From an uncultured Lachnospiraceae bacterium (lineage in GTDB: Bacteria > Bacillota > Clostridia > Lachnospirales > Lachnospiraceae), in contig CAJTOV010000005.1 in assembly GCA_910577765.1 (NCBI GenBank), positions 1 through 64,000 on the forward strand: DNA of 64,000 nt. The letters run 5' to 3'. The position numbers and the translations under genes were made by a program. Shown here piece after piece: positions 44,936-54,032 of this stretch (its first letter is position 1; each line of letters begins with the position of its first letter). The notes below the pieces were generated by a model that ran no database searches, was not told the DNA's origin, and saw only the letters and a program-made list of their open reading frames with translations.

Positions 44936-46606
44936 ATGGCGTGGGCGGATATGCCGGAGAGTGTGAGGAAGCGTTATACCTGGGAGGATGGAATTTTGAG
45001 TCTGGGGAGGGTTATGATCTCGGATTATTATGTGAGGCCTTTGCGGAGGCTTCGTTCTCCCGGGGGGCGGGAGTATCTGGAGATTGGATTTGTGGTTGGG
45101 GATGAGGAAACCCTTCATGTGCTGACTATGGAGCCGGATGCTTTTTCGTCCATGGAACTGCCGGTCCGGATGATGTGTAATGACTACAAGCGCAGTTCCA
45201 GGGGGGAGCTGCTGATTCTTCTGAAGATGCAGATGCGGCAGCTTCCGGAGCCGGACTGGTATATTGATTCGGTTGGGTGGCATCTTCTGGACAACCAGTG
45301 GATCTATTGTGCGGGAAACGAGGTTTTTCCCCTGGATACAGGGCTTGGACAAGCCATTGCCAGGGATGTCAGGGAGAAGTACCAGATACGCTATGATGAC
45401 CGGGCCCCGGAAGAGATTCTGGGCTCTATGCAGGACCTGATCCGGCTAAACTGCATTCCGGCCAACCTCTGCCTGGTCTACTTAGTAACCGGGCTGCTGC
45501 GGACGCTGTTCTTTTCCCTGGACATTCCGCCCCGGTTTCTTCTGTATCTGTGCGGAAGCACCGGCACCTACAAGACCACCCTGGCCAACTATTTCTTTGA
45601 CCTGTACCGCCGTGGGGACGGGACTTCCTTTGCCAGCGAAGATTTCACCTCCAGCGAGGCGGCTCTCCAGAGCCGGATTCTGGAGTTCCGGGACTGTGTG
45701 TTTCTCCTTGATGATTTGTCCCCTGGGGTCAACAGCCGGGAGACCGGCCGGAAGGAAAATGTTGCCAACAACTTTATCCGCACAGCGGCAAACTGTGAAA
45801 AAAGGCTGATCAAATCAGGAAAGCAGGTTCAGGGAACCGGTTTTGAATGCTCCATTGCCATCACGGCGGAGAATATTCTGGAGCTGGAATCCCTGGTCAA
45901 CCGCACTCTGCTGGTGGACATGGACAAGTATCCCCTTAATCAGGAGACACTGGGATTCCTCCTGCACCATCCCACCCTGGTGCCTTCCTTTGCCCGCCTG
46001 TTCCTTATGTGGGCAGCAGAGAACACGGAGCTGATCTGCCGCAGTATCCGCATGTTCTGGGACAATTACAGGGAAAATACGGAGCAGGACGCACCGCCGG
46101 CACATCCCAGACTCCGGGATACCATGAATATCCTCAGCATTTCCACCCAGATTCTCCTCTACTTTTTTGAGCTCCGGAATCTGGATGTGAAATCCTTTGC
46201 CGGCTGCTTTGTGGATGCCATGGATATGGTGCAGAGGGATGAGGAACATGTTCTGCGCGGACTCCACAGCCAGAACGTCCGGTACGACATCTCCAGGGAG
46301 ATTGTCAATCTGATCAACACCCGGCAGATCATGCAGACCATGCCGGCCTTTGGCGGCGAAGCCTATATCCACAAAGAATTCCTGTACATTCAGCCCAAAT
46401 ACCTTCTGGAACAGCTGGAAAAGGTCATCAATGACGAGGAATTCAGCGTACACAAGCTGTCTTCCTATCTGGGAAAGAAAGGACTTCTGGTCAAGGACAA
46501 TTCCAGGGATTATACCAAAAAGAATTCCAACGGAAAGCGCTATTACCAGATTGACCTAAAGCGCCTGGAGGAAGAGACCAACATGTACCTGATGACAGAC
46601 CTTTAA
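44936..46606 (+). CDS. Orphan DUF927-like P-loop ATPase
   Basis: A 556-residue ATPase. A segment beginning VGWHLLDNQWIY precedes a Walker A of unusual form, CGSTGTYKTTLANYFF, and a Walker B, VFLLDDLSPG; ITAENILELESLVNRTLLVDM follows, as in DUF927 helicase-like proteins. A C-terminal winged-helix-like domain (VHKLSSYLGKKGLLVKDN) ends the protein. DUF927 proteins are usually carried by plasmids, phages and integrated elements, often next to primases, but no replication, integrase or mobilisation gene is seen nearby. The ATG at 44936 follows GGGAGG at 9 bp; a TTG upstream is possible. Repeats and hairpins flank it on both sides. Confidence 0.75.
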   Translation: MAWADMPESVRKRYTWEDGILSLGRVMISDYYVRPLRRLRSPGGREYLEIGFVVGDEETLHVLTMEPDAFSSMELPVRMMCNDYKRSSRGELLILLKMQMRQLPEPDWYIDSVGWHLLDNQWIYCAGNEVFPLDTGLGQAIARDVREKYQIRYDDRAPEEILGSMQDLIRLNCIPANLCLVYLVTGLLRTLFFSLDIPPRFLLYLCGSTGTYKTTLANYFFDLYRRGDGTSFASEDFTSSEAALQSRILEFRDCVFLLDDLSPGVNSRETGRKENVANNFIRTAANCEKRLIKSGKQVQGTGFECSIAITAENILELESLVNRTLLVDMDKYPLNQETLGFLLHHPTLVPSFARLFLMWAAENTELICRSIRMFWDNYRENTEQDAPPAHPRLRDTMNILSISTQILLYFFELRNLDVKSFAGCFVDAMDMVQRDEEHVLRGLHSQNVRYDISREIVNLINTRQIMQTMPAFGGEAYIHKEFLYIQPKYLLEQLEKVINDEEFSVHKLSSYLGKKGLLVKDNSRDYTKKNSNGKRYYQIDLKRLEEETNMYLMTDL

Positions 46607-46619
46607 TAGACCGCAAAAA

Positions 46620-46715
46620 GGAGCTGTGAAAAACCTTTCTGCCATTGGGACAACAACGGTCTTTTCGTATCCGTCCGTTGTCTCCCTGCAGAAAAATCCG
46701 GCTTTTCACAGCCCC
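46620..46715. repeat. Long imperfect inverted repeat after the ATPase gene
   Basis: The left arm starts at 46620 (GGAGCTGTGAAAA) and pairs with a right arm ending at 46715 (TTTTCACAGCCCC). Inner pairing (TTTCTGC with GCAGAAA, ACAAC with GTTGT) gives a stem about 95 nt long with bulges. It begins 13 bp after the stop codon. No U-tract follows, so it may be a 3'-UTR structure or a remnant of a mobile element end. Confidence 0.65.
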
Positions 46716-46792
46716 ACAAACTTCGCAACAGTCCCGGCAGGGTATCTTCCTGCTCCCGAAAAGCACGGGGGACAAGAAGCCTCCGGCGTCTG

Positions 46793-48907
46793 TTACTGAT
46801 TTTTCAGATATTTCTCTTCAAATTCTTCCATAACCATAGGCTTATCCAGCCAGTAGCCCTGGATATATTCGCAGCCCATCCGCTCCAGCAGGTTTCTCTG
46901 CCGCTCGCTTTCCACACCTTCCGCCACACATACCTTGCCGAGACGGTGGCAGGTATGAATCAGTCCGCCTAAGAAGATTTCCTCGGTCTCCGTAAACTGG
47001 AGCCGCTGGACAAAGCTCCGGTCCAGCTTGACAACGGAAACCTCCTTCATCATAATCAGCTCCAGGGAGCCGTACTCTGCCCCCATGTCATCCAGGGCAA
47101 TGGCAAAGCCCTCCCGCTTTAAGGACCGGACGATCTCCAGCATCCGCTTGTCCTGGAGGGTCCGGCTGGACTCGGTGATCTCGAACTCCAGACAGCTCCG
47201 GTCGGTCTGGTAATGGTCGCAGATTTCCAGTACCCGGGCCACAAATCCGTCTTCCGCCAGCGTCACCCGGGACACATTGATGGACACATGCATCACAGGA
47301 TACTGCCGGGATTTCCAAAGCTTCAGTTTCCGGCACACATTCTCCAGAACGAAAAAGTCGATCTTGGAGATAATGCTGGCATTCTCCAGAATCGGAATAA
47401 AGTCAAAGGGGTTCACCACATTGCCGCCTTCGTCGATTTTGCGGACCAGGGCCTCCACCCGTTCAATTCTGCCGGATTTTACGTTCATCTGGGGCTGGAA
47501 ATATACCGTGTATACATCCTGCTCCAGCTCCCGGATCAGATTGCCCAGCATGGCCGGATGCTGCCTGGTCCCTCTGCGGGAATGCTTCTCATAGTAGCTC
47601 TGCTTGCCGGCGTACATGATCTGTTCTGCATCATTTAACATCTGGGGCAGATTACACCGGTCGCTTCTCCAGACATACCCTACCGTGGCCAGCTCCCCGT
47701 CATCCTTCTGGATGGACTTCTGGAAATGCTGTACCCGCTTGGTAAACTCATTCTTGCTGCATCCCTCCTGGATCACCACAAACTCATCGCCGCTGATCCG
47801 GTAGACCTCGTCCTTGCGGAAACACTGAATCAGAATATCTGCCAGATTGCGGATGGCGCGGTCCCCCACACTGTGGCCGTATGTATCGTTGATAAACTTC
47901 AGGCCGTTCATGTCAATGAACGCAGCCCCCACATTCTTCATCTCATTGTGCTCGAACCGGGCAATGGTCTCATTGTAGCGGTTCCGGTTGTTTAAGTTGG
48001 TCAGAAGATCGTGATAACTGAGTCTGGTCAGCTGCTCGCTCATTTTACGCCGGGATATCTCATTAAGCACAAAATAGGTAAGATTCAGCAAAAACTGGGT
48101 ATCATCCTTGTGGCAGACCGGATCTCCCACCCCCAGCACCCCCTGGATCTTCCCGTCAATATAGAAGGGAACCGCAATCAGGCTGTCGGAGCCCTGGATA
48201 TTCATAATTCCATACTCAATCTCTCTTGCCTGGTCTCCCTTTAAGGCCTCCCGGTCCTCAATATGGATATAATTGGCACGTACAAAATACTCGGACCACC
48301 GCTTTAAAAGAAGGAGGGAGATTTCCTGAAGAGAACCTTTCCGGGAATCCACCCCTTCCCCGCACACCTCGTAGGTGTTGCGGATACACTGGCTGTCCGG
48401 GTCTATCTCCAGAATATAGCTTCTGGCTCCCTGGTAATACTCCAGAATCCTGGCCAGCACATATTCCACCGCATCCTGGATACTGTCATCCGGGGAAGTC
48501 AGCCGCTTGACGCACTGGACCACAATCTGGGCTGCGTGGAGATCATCCTTGGCCTTGGTATAGCCTTCTTCAATCTCCAGAATATCCACCGCAATCTCCA
48601 TGCGGTGCCATTTGTCCCACAGCCAGAACAAGCTGTCATTGACCAGGAATTCGCTTTTCAGCCGCTCGTTCCAGTGCTTCCAGCTGCATACCTGGTTCTC
48701 TTTTAAGTCTTTATTATTGCAGAAGCTGCACGGATTATCCAGCCCCTGGAGTACCTGGTAGCATTTCCCATATACTTCCTGCTCCTGCTGGATTCCCAGT
48801 CTCTGCCTGCCGCACCGGTTTAAGAAAACCAGGTCATAGGTCTCCATGTCGGATATATAGATGGTCTGGGAAATCTCATCATATAGTTTCAAATCTTTCA
48901 GTTCCAT
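46793..48907 (-). CDS. GGDEF/EAL bifunctional c-di-GMP signalling protein
   Basis: A 704-residue protein. The order is a PAS-like N-terminal domain with cysteines (NPCSFC), a GAF-like region (about 130-290), GGDEF (RISGDEFVV) and EAL. The EAL catalytic set looks complete: EALVRK, SINVSR, EFEITES, ALDDMGAEY, VVKLDRS, AEGVES and YIQGYW. The GGDEF motif is the active SGDEF form, with no obvious RxxD inhibitory site. It has no membrane segments, so it is cytoplasmic. The start at 48907 follows GGAGG; a longer open frame upstream overlaps the methyltransferase and lacks similarity. The domain content predicts control of c-di-GMP by a cytoplasmic signal. Confidence 0.9.
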   Translation of the reverse strand: MELKDLKLYDEISQTIYISDMETYDLVFLNRCGRQRLGIQQEQEVYGKCYQVLQGLDNPCSFCNNKDLKENQVCSWKHWNERLKSEFLVNDSLFWLWDKWHRMEIAVDILEIEEGYTKAKDDLHAAQIVVQCVKRLTSPDDSIQDAVEYVLARILEYYQGARSYILEIDPDSQCIRNTYEVCGEGVDSRKGSLQEISLLLLKRWSEYFVRANYIHIEDREALKGDQAREIEYGIMNIQGSDSLIAVPFYIDGKIQGVLGVGDPVCHKDDTQFLLNLTYFVLNEISRRKMSEQLTRLSYHDLLTNLNNRNRYNETIARFEHNEMKNVGAAFIDMNGLKFINDTYGHSVGDRAIRNLADILIQCFRKDEVYRISGDEFVVIQEGCSKNEFTKRVQHFQKSIQKDDGELATVGYVWRSDRCNLPQMLNDAEQIMYAGKQSYYEKHSRRGTRQHPAMLGNLIRELEQDVYTVYFQPQMNVKSGRIERVEALVRKIDEGGNVVNPFDFIPILENASIISKIDFFVLENVCRKLKLWKSRQYPVMHVSINVSRVTLAEDGFVARVLEICDHYQTDRSCLEFEITESSRTLQDKRMLEIVRSLKREGFAIALDDMGAEYGSLELIMMKEVSVVKLDRSFVQRLQFTETEEIFLGGLIHTCHRLGKVCVAEGVESERQRNLLERMGCEYIQGYWLDKPMVMEEFEEKYLKNQ

Positions 48908-49003
48908 ACGCCGCCTCCGCCCCTTTATAATGTACTCCCGGAGTCTCACAAAATCAGCCGCGGTGAGATTCCGAGAGCACATTGCAGTACATATTCTGGA
49001 AAT

Positions 49004-49032
49004 ATTATACTCCAATTTGGGAGCGGCAACAA
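49004..49032 (-). promoter_or_regulatory. Promoter of the GGDEF/EAL gene
   Basis: Minus-strand TTGTTG (49027-49032), 17 bp, TATAAT (49004-49009), about 90 bp before the coding start. Confidence 0.6.
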
Positions 49033-49060
49033 GTCTGTTTTTGAACAAATGTTGCCCGGG

Positions 49061-49086
49061 TTCCTGTCCGGCTATGCCGGACAGGA
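49061..49086. repeat. Palindromic element, copy 1 of a dispersed 23-bp repeat
   Basis: TTCCTGTCCGGC, TAT, GCCGGACAGGAA: near-perfect palindrome. Positions 49061-49083 recur exactly at 61952-61974. This copy covers the stop codon of the methyltransferase gene and may end its transcript. Confidence 0.7.
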
Positions 49087-49884
49087 AGTATCGGGCGTCC
49101 GCCCGGTGTGGAAAGGGTTCCGCAGAATGTCCACCGTATGGGCGCTGGCCCCCAGCAGCTCGGGACGTTCGCAGGTGGACAGATGGTAGCGGAGAAACAG
49201 CCGGAATTCCTCCTGGTCCATGGCCTTTAAAACCGGGCGCAGATAGTCGGCGGGACCGTCGGCGGCAATGGTGCGGATGCGGGTCAGGCCTGCGGCCTCC
49301 CTGAGGCGGTCCATGTCTTCTAAGCGTACATAATCGTAGAGGTCCTTTTCCCTGGAAACACAGTGGAAATCCTGGTTCAGTCTTCCATCTTCCAGACACT
49401 CCCGGATATGGCCTTCCCGGAACCCGTAGGTAATAACCGCATATTCATTCATCAGGTAGGCCACCAGGAGAATCCCTCCCGGGCGGGTTACCCGCCGGGC
49501 TTCCCGGAGGGCTTTCAGCTTATCCTGGAAGCTGTACAGGTGGTACATGGGCCCCAGAAGCAGGGTCAGGTCAAAGGTGCTGTCCTCCAGCCGCCTTAAG
49601 TCCAGGGCATTGCCCTGAAAGGCCTTGACACTGCTTTTCTTTGTCCTGAGGATTCCCAGATTATAGCGGACCAGCTCCACGGCAGTCACGTCATACCCTT
49701 CCTCTGCCAAGGCCACACTGTAGCGGCCGGTTCCGGCACCGATATCCAGAATCCTGGGCCGGTCCATGGAAGCCAGACAGTCATGGATGTATTTCATGGT
49801 GGTGATGTATTCCACCTGGCCGTGGCGTCTCAGCAGGCGTTTGTCCTCATTGAATTTATTATAGTGTGCTTCCAGTTCCGTCAT
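49072..49884 (-). CDS. SAM-dependent methyltransferase
   Basis: A 270-residue class I methyltransferase with SAM motif RILDIGAGTGRYSVALA and the RPGGILLVAYL post-motif. The target is unknown. Its start overlaps the SpoIID-domain gene stop by 4 bp (49881-49884), so it is translated as part of that operon. The stop codon lies within a palindromic element. Confidence 0.8.
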   Translation of the reverse strand: MTELEAHYNKFNEDKRLLRRHGQVEYITTMKYIHDCLASMDRPRILDIGAGTGRYSVALAEEGYDVTAVELVRYNLGILRTKKSSVKAFQGNALDLRRLEDSTFDLTLLLGPMYHLYSFQDKLKALREARRVTRPGGILLVAYLMNEYAVITYGFREGHIRECLEDGRLNQDFHCVSREKDLYDYVRLEDMDRLREAAGLTRIRTIAADGPADYLRPVLKAMDQEEFRLFLRYHLSTCERPELLGASAHTVDILRNPFHTGRTPDTSCPA

Positions 49885-52139
49885 CCCTTGTCCTCCACAC
49901 TGACCCCTTCATAAAAGAATTTCAGAATCTCCTCGTACCCCATTCCTTCCTTTGCCATACCCTGGGCGCCGTTCTGGCTCATGCCCACTCCGTGGCCGTA
50001 TCCGCCTCCGCAGATCCGGAACTGATGGATACCGCCCTCACCGCTTCCCAGATCCTCAATACATAAGAATCCGCTGGGCAGGGAGCTCCAGCCCTCCGTG
50101 GTCTTTCCGTCCTTTCTCTGAATCACCAGACGGGCATCTCCCAGGGCAGCCCGGATGGCATTCTGGCCCTGGATGGTCCGTTCCCCGTCACTGCCTGTGA
50201 CCAGCAGCTTAGACGCCACGCCGCTGCTTCCCCGCTCCACGATCCGGATCTGCTGTACCTGCCCCACCCCGCCGATATTTTCCGACAGAATTCCGGTGTT
50301 GGTGACCACATTCCACCGGAAAAAGGGGTAGGAGGAATCATAGGCTGTCATATCACTTTTGATAAACCTGGCAAATTCCTCCTCAGAGCTTAAATCCAGG
50401 CTCTTTCTTCCCGGATTTAAGGTTACGCTTTTCAGATAAGGAGCCTCCGACGGATTGCCGCCCCAGACTCCGTTATCCGCGGTCAGTCCGCAGGAGGTGG
50501 AAAAGTAGTAGGCTGTCACCGGGCTGCCCTGGTGAAACATCATTTTCCCGTAAGTCTCATCCACAGCCCGGGTGCTTCTCTCATCCGGCTCCTGGTTATT
50601 GTACACCTGGAAATTGGTGCTGTCATCCACGTGGGCCCCGTACTGTCGGTAGGTATTGCCCTGGATCTGCATGTAGGCGTACGTTCTGGCACAGACCGCC
50701 TGGGCCTTTAACGCCTCCAGTTCGTAGGAGGAAGGCATCTCGCTGGGCACCACCCGTTTCAGATACTCCTCCATATACAGCTCATTGACCAGAACCAGCC
50801 CTTCCTCTGTCTCCACAAGCTCCAGACGCCCGGCATAATGGGGCTCATAAGTCCCCCGGTGCAGGGAGGTGACCTGGATCTCCCGGCCCTCCTCCGGCTG
50901 CACAATCAGCCTTCCCTCCTTAAGCCGCTGGTCACCGGGAGCAATGACCAGCTCCTCCCCGGCTGCCACCTGGGCACTGTCATCCCCCCAGCTAAGAGTC
51001 ATGGCCCCGGGACACCGCAGGGTCACCTGGGGATGGTAAATGCCCTGAAACCCGCTGTCCATCAGCAGCACCCGGATCTTGTCGGCATTAAATTCCCGGA
51101 CCGTCAGCACGGCGCAGATTTTGCCCCTGGCCACCACAAATTCCTGCATGTCATAGCCTACCAGAATATCCTCCGGTCTCTGGCGCTCCAGAGTGCCGTA
51201 GGTCTTCAGGAACAGGCACCCCTCCTCAAAAGGAATCTTCCCGTATTCCTCCAGCTCCACCCCGTCCTCCTGGACGGACAGCACCCGCCGGGTCACCCGG
51301 TCCTTTTTCAGGGATACCTTGACGATCTTTCCGTTCTTCATCTGCAGGTCTGCCATATTGTGGACCCACTCCTCCACATGCCTGGAAGCCTTGCTAAGGG
51401 GAATCCGCCGGTCAATGTCCCCCTGGCACACCAGAAGCTCCTGCTCATTTCCGTCTGCCAGCCACACATTGCTGCACACATATTCCTGGCCTTCGTCCGC
51501 CAGTACATGGATGATCTCCCGGTCCCTGCGGTAGACCCTTAACTGGTGGTCAATATACCCGTCCAGGGAGAGACCGCTGAATTTCATGGTGCCCAGACTG
51601 GTATGGGCGGTCCAGGGAGCGGTGCCGGGAATATTTTCCACGGTTCCGTATACCTGGATCTGGGCTTCCTCCACCTGGTGGTCCTTGTCCGCCTCCTTTA
51701 ACAGGGCATCGTAAAGAAGCCACCAGCGCTCCTTAGGGATAGGCCGGTTGGAATTCTGCCTGCCTGCCTCAATCAGCCGTTCCAGGTCCCCGGAAATGCG
51801 TCCGGCCAGACGGAAGGCATCTGCATAGGTCAGATAGGTCAGGGCATCCTCCTCGGTGGCAGGAATCTCTTCCTCGGTTATGTATCCAAGCTCATACAGA
51901 CAGTCCATGTAAGGCACAAACCACTGGTCCATGGTTCTTGCCGGGAACCGGGAAGCTCCATGCTCCTTCTGCCACCCGTCCAGTTCCTCCTGGGATAGGA
52001 AAACCAGGGCGACTGACTTTGCCGCCATCGCCCTGGTAATTCCATCCTTTTCCTTCTCATGTACCACAATCACCAAAATCAGTACCAGTACCAGAATGGG
52101 GATCCCGAACACCCATCCCATCATTGCTTTCCGTTTCAT
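49881..52139 (-). CDS. SpoIID/LytB-domain protein with long N-terminal region
   Basis: A 752-residue protein with an N-terminal membrane anchor (about residues 7-27) and a long region rich in Asp/Glu. The C-terminal 300 residues form the SpoIID domain: EEYLKRVVPSEMPSSYELEALKAQAV (in pieces), ARTYAYMQ and YYFSTSCGLTADNGVWGG. SpoIID is a lytic transglycosylase for peptidoglycan stripped of peptide stems, needed for engulfment in sporulation; this long form is found in many clostridia, and its role outside sporulation is not settled. The ATG at 52139 is preferred; a second ATG 6 bp upstream lacks room for the SD. It is preceded by the AI-2E-family permease with an 8-bp gap. Confidence 0.85.
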   Translation of the reverse strand: MKRKAMMGWVFGIPILVLVLILVIVVHEKEKDGITRAMAAKSVALVFLSQEELDGWQKEHGASRFPARTMDQWFVPYMDCLYELGYITEEEIPATEEDALTYLTYADAFRLAGRISGDLERLIEAGRQNSNRPIPKERWWLLYDALLKEADKDHQVEEAQIQVYGTVENIPGTAPWTAHTSLGTMKFSGLSLDGYIDHQLRVYRRDREIIHVLADEGQEYVCSNVWLADGNEQELLVCQGDIDRRIPLSKASRHVEEWVHNMADLQMKNGKIVKVSLKKDRVTRRVLSVQEDGVELEEYGKIPFEEGCLFLKTYGTLERQRPEDILVGYDMQEFVVARGKICAVLTVREFNADKIRVLLMDSGFQGIYHPQVTLRCPGAMTLSWGDDSAQVAAGEELVIAPGDQRLKEGRLIVQPEEGREIQVTSLHRGTYEPHYAGRLELVETEEGLVLVNELYMEEYLKRVVPSEMPSSYELEALKAQAVCARTYAYMQIQGNTYRQYGAHVDDSTNFQVYNNQEPDERSTRAVDETYGKMMFHQGSPVTAYYFSTSCGLTADNGVWGGNPSEAPYLKSVTLNPGRKSLDLSSEEEFARFIKSDMTAYDSSYPFFRWNVVTNTGILSENIGGVGQVQQIRIVERGSSGVASKLLVTGSDGERTIQGQNAIRAALGDARLVIQRKDGKTTEGWSSLPSGFLCIEDLGSGEGGIHQFRICGGGYGHGVGMSQNGAQGMAKEGMGYEEILKFFYEGVSVEDKG

Positions 52140-52147
52140 AGACATCC

Positions 52148-53392
52148 CTACTTTTTGATAAACGTTTTGTGGTTCTCGTCAATATGGTCCAGATCTTCAT
52201 ACTGTTCTATATCGCCGGACAGCCTGCGCCTGCCAAGGCCGTAGGTCACCAGCTCGGTCACCAGCTTGTAGAGCACCGCAAAGGTGGGCACCCCGATGAT
52301 CATGCCTGCAAATCCCAGCACACCTCCGAACAGCAGTATGGAAAACAGCACCCAGAAGCTGGAGAGTCCGGTGGAATCCCCCAGGATCTTGGGCCCCAGA
52401 ATATTGCCGTCAAACTGCTGGAGAAGCAGGACGAAGATCACAAAATACAGGCATTTCAGGGGGCTTACCAGCAGAATCAAAAAGGCGCTGGGGATCGCCC
52501 CGATAAAGGGTCCGAAAAAGGGAATCACATTGGTGACCCCGATGATTACACTGATCAGCAGCACATAGGGCATCTTCATCACATTCAGCAGGACAAAGCT
52601 CATAATGCCGATAATCAGGGAATCCAGCAGCTTTCCGATGATGAAGCCCCCGAACACATGGTGGACATACCGCCCTTCCTCCAGGACCTTGTTGGCGATC
52701 TTTACCGGGAAAATGCTGTAGATGATCATCTTCATCTGGGTCACCAGCTTTTCCTTCATATTTAGAAGATACACCATAACGATAATGCCGATCAGCAGGT
52801 TCTTGATCACATTCAAGAAGGTAAACAGGCCGCTGGACACTTCTCCGATAATATTCCTCAGATTGGGCACCACGTCATTGGTGACCCAGTTCTGAAAATA
52901 TCCCACACCCATGCTGTAATACTCCATGACCGTGGCTTCCACCTCCGGGTTGTCTGCCAGAACCTGCTCCAGCCACTTCTGTAAATTCACCAGGCTGGTG
53001 GGAAGGGCCTCCACGATCCCCATAATACTGTCCCAGAGCTGGGGAATCATCATGGAAATGATGCCGAATACTACCAGAATCCACATGACCACACTGACAA
53101 TGGTGGCCGCAAAGCTGCCCAGGGCCCTTCGTCTCTCCGGGCTGGTGATCACCCTGGACGATGCCTTCTCCACCACCTGCCGGACCCAGTTGTACACCGG
53201 CGCCAGCAGATAGGCAAACACGGCCCCATAAAGAATGGGGGCCAGAATCCCCATAAGCATCTGGCCTGCTGCCAGTACCCGGTCAAACTTGATCAGCAGA
53301 AATACCAGAAGTACGATTCCGGATAATACCAGAAGGGCGGTAACTCCCCAGTATATAAATGTTTGATATTTGTTCCGATTGTCCCGATTCAT
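52148..53392 (-). CDS. AI-2E family transporter (PerM-like)
   Basis: A 414-residue membrane protein with about eight hydrophobic segments. The family motif region is visible in NVIPFFGPFIGAIPSAFLIL and GGVLGFAGMIIGVPTFAVLYKL. AI-2E proteins export small molecules or help sodium/proton exchange; no specific substrate is indicated. RBS AAGGAG lies before the ATG at 53392. It forms an operon with the SpoIID-domain and methyltransferase genes. Confidence 0.88.
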   Translation of the reverse strand: MNRDNRNKYQTFIYWGVTALLVLSGIVLLVFLLIKFDRVLAAGQMLMGILAPILYGAVFAYLLAPVYNWVRQVVEKASSRVITSPERRRALGSFAATIVSVVMWILVVFGIISMMIPQLWDSIMGIVEALPTSLVNLQKWLEQVLADNPEVEATVMEYYSMGVGYFQNWVTNDVVPNLRNIIGEVSSGLFTFLNVIKNLLIGIIVMVYLLNMKEKLVTQMKMIIYSIFPVKIANKVLEEGRYVHHVFGGFIIGKLLDSLIIGIMSFVLLNVMKMPYVLLISVIIGVTNVIPFFGPFIGAIPSAFLILLVSPLKCLYFVIFVLLLQQFDGNILGPKILGDSTGLSSFWVLFSILLFGGVLGFAGMIIGVPTFAVLYKLVTELVTYGLGRRRLSGDIEQYEDLDHIDENHKTFIKK

Positions 53393-53534
53393 AGAAACTC
53401 CTTTTGTCTTGTAAAGTACTGTATACTGCCAGTCCAGGCAACGCTGCTGCCTATCTGAACTGATATCCAGTTTATGTAATTGTTCCCGGATTCATGTCCT
53501 GCCAGACTATATTACCATAAAAATACAAAAAGAT

Positions 53535-53561
53535 AAAGCAGCGATTGCTCGCTGCTTTTTT
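53535..53561. terminator. Hairpin with T-run upstream of the AI-2E gene
   Basis: A 10-bp stem (53535-53544 with 53549-53558) and a 4-nt loop, flanked by T-rich sequence on the plus strand. It has no evident gene upstream on either strand, so which transcript it ends is unclear. Confidence 0.6.
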
Positions 53562-54032
53562 CTTTCGTAATCCCAAAATGCCGGTCTTACTTATTGACGC
53601 CTAGCATATGCCAGGTGGGCAACCTCACGCAGACTTCTGCCTTCCACTCAAAAGGAGGCCTGACATCCGCCTGCAAATATTGGAATCCCTAAGTCGAAAA
53701 TGTAGGTTCAAAATTGGTAAGGTTGTCGAACATTCCAGGAGTTACGATTACGGTTTTATGTGGAACACAAACTGCGGTTCGGAGAATTCCCGGTGCTGCA
53801 TGTGTTCTGCATCGGCTCTGGTTTGATTATACAACAGGTAAGAAGGATTTTCAAGTTCCTTTTGTTTACTGGGGGAGATTTCCTGAAAAGCGAGGTACGG
53901 TTCACGGGGAAATCCGGACGCCTGATGCTTCTTGTGAATAGTAACAAAAGTGGAACTTGTCTGTTTCCGGAAAATGATGTAAACTTTTTAAATACGGTGT
54001 CATGGATTTCAGGAAGCAGGAGGGACCGGGCG
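53562..54032. other. 470-bp stretch without a recognised gene
   Basis: No frame here looks like a conserved protein, and its base composition is visibly more AT-rich than the surrounding genes. A GGTACGGTTCACGGGGAAAT string resembles the 3' half of a group II intron domain V, but the partner strand is not found. A fragment of a mobile element is possible; the region just before 54033 also supplies the radical SAM leader. Confidence 0.35.

Noticed and set aside
48908..49399. A long N-terminal extension of the GGDEF/EAL frame
   Set aside because: It overlaps the methyltransferase gene, lies beyond the predicted promoter and lacks conserved content.
53714..53941. A possible group II intron domain V/VI or transposase fragment
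   Set aside because: Only the 3' strand of a domain V-like motif is seen and no partner strand or ORF was found; kept as an unassigned region.
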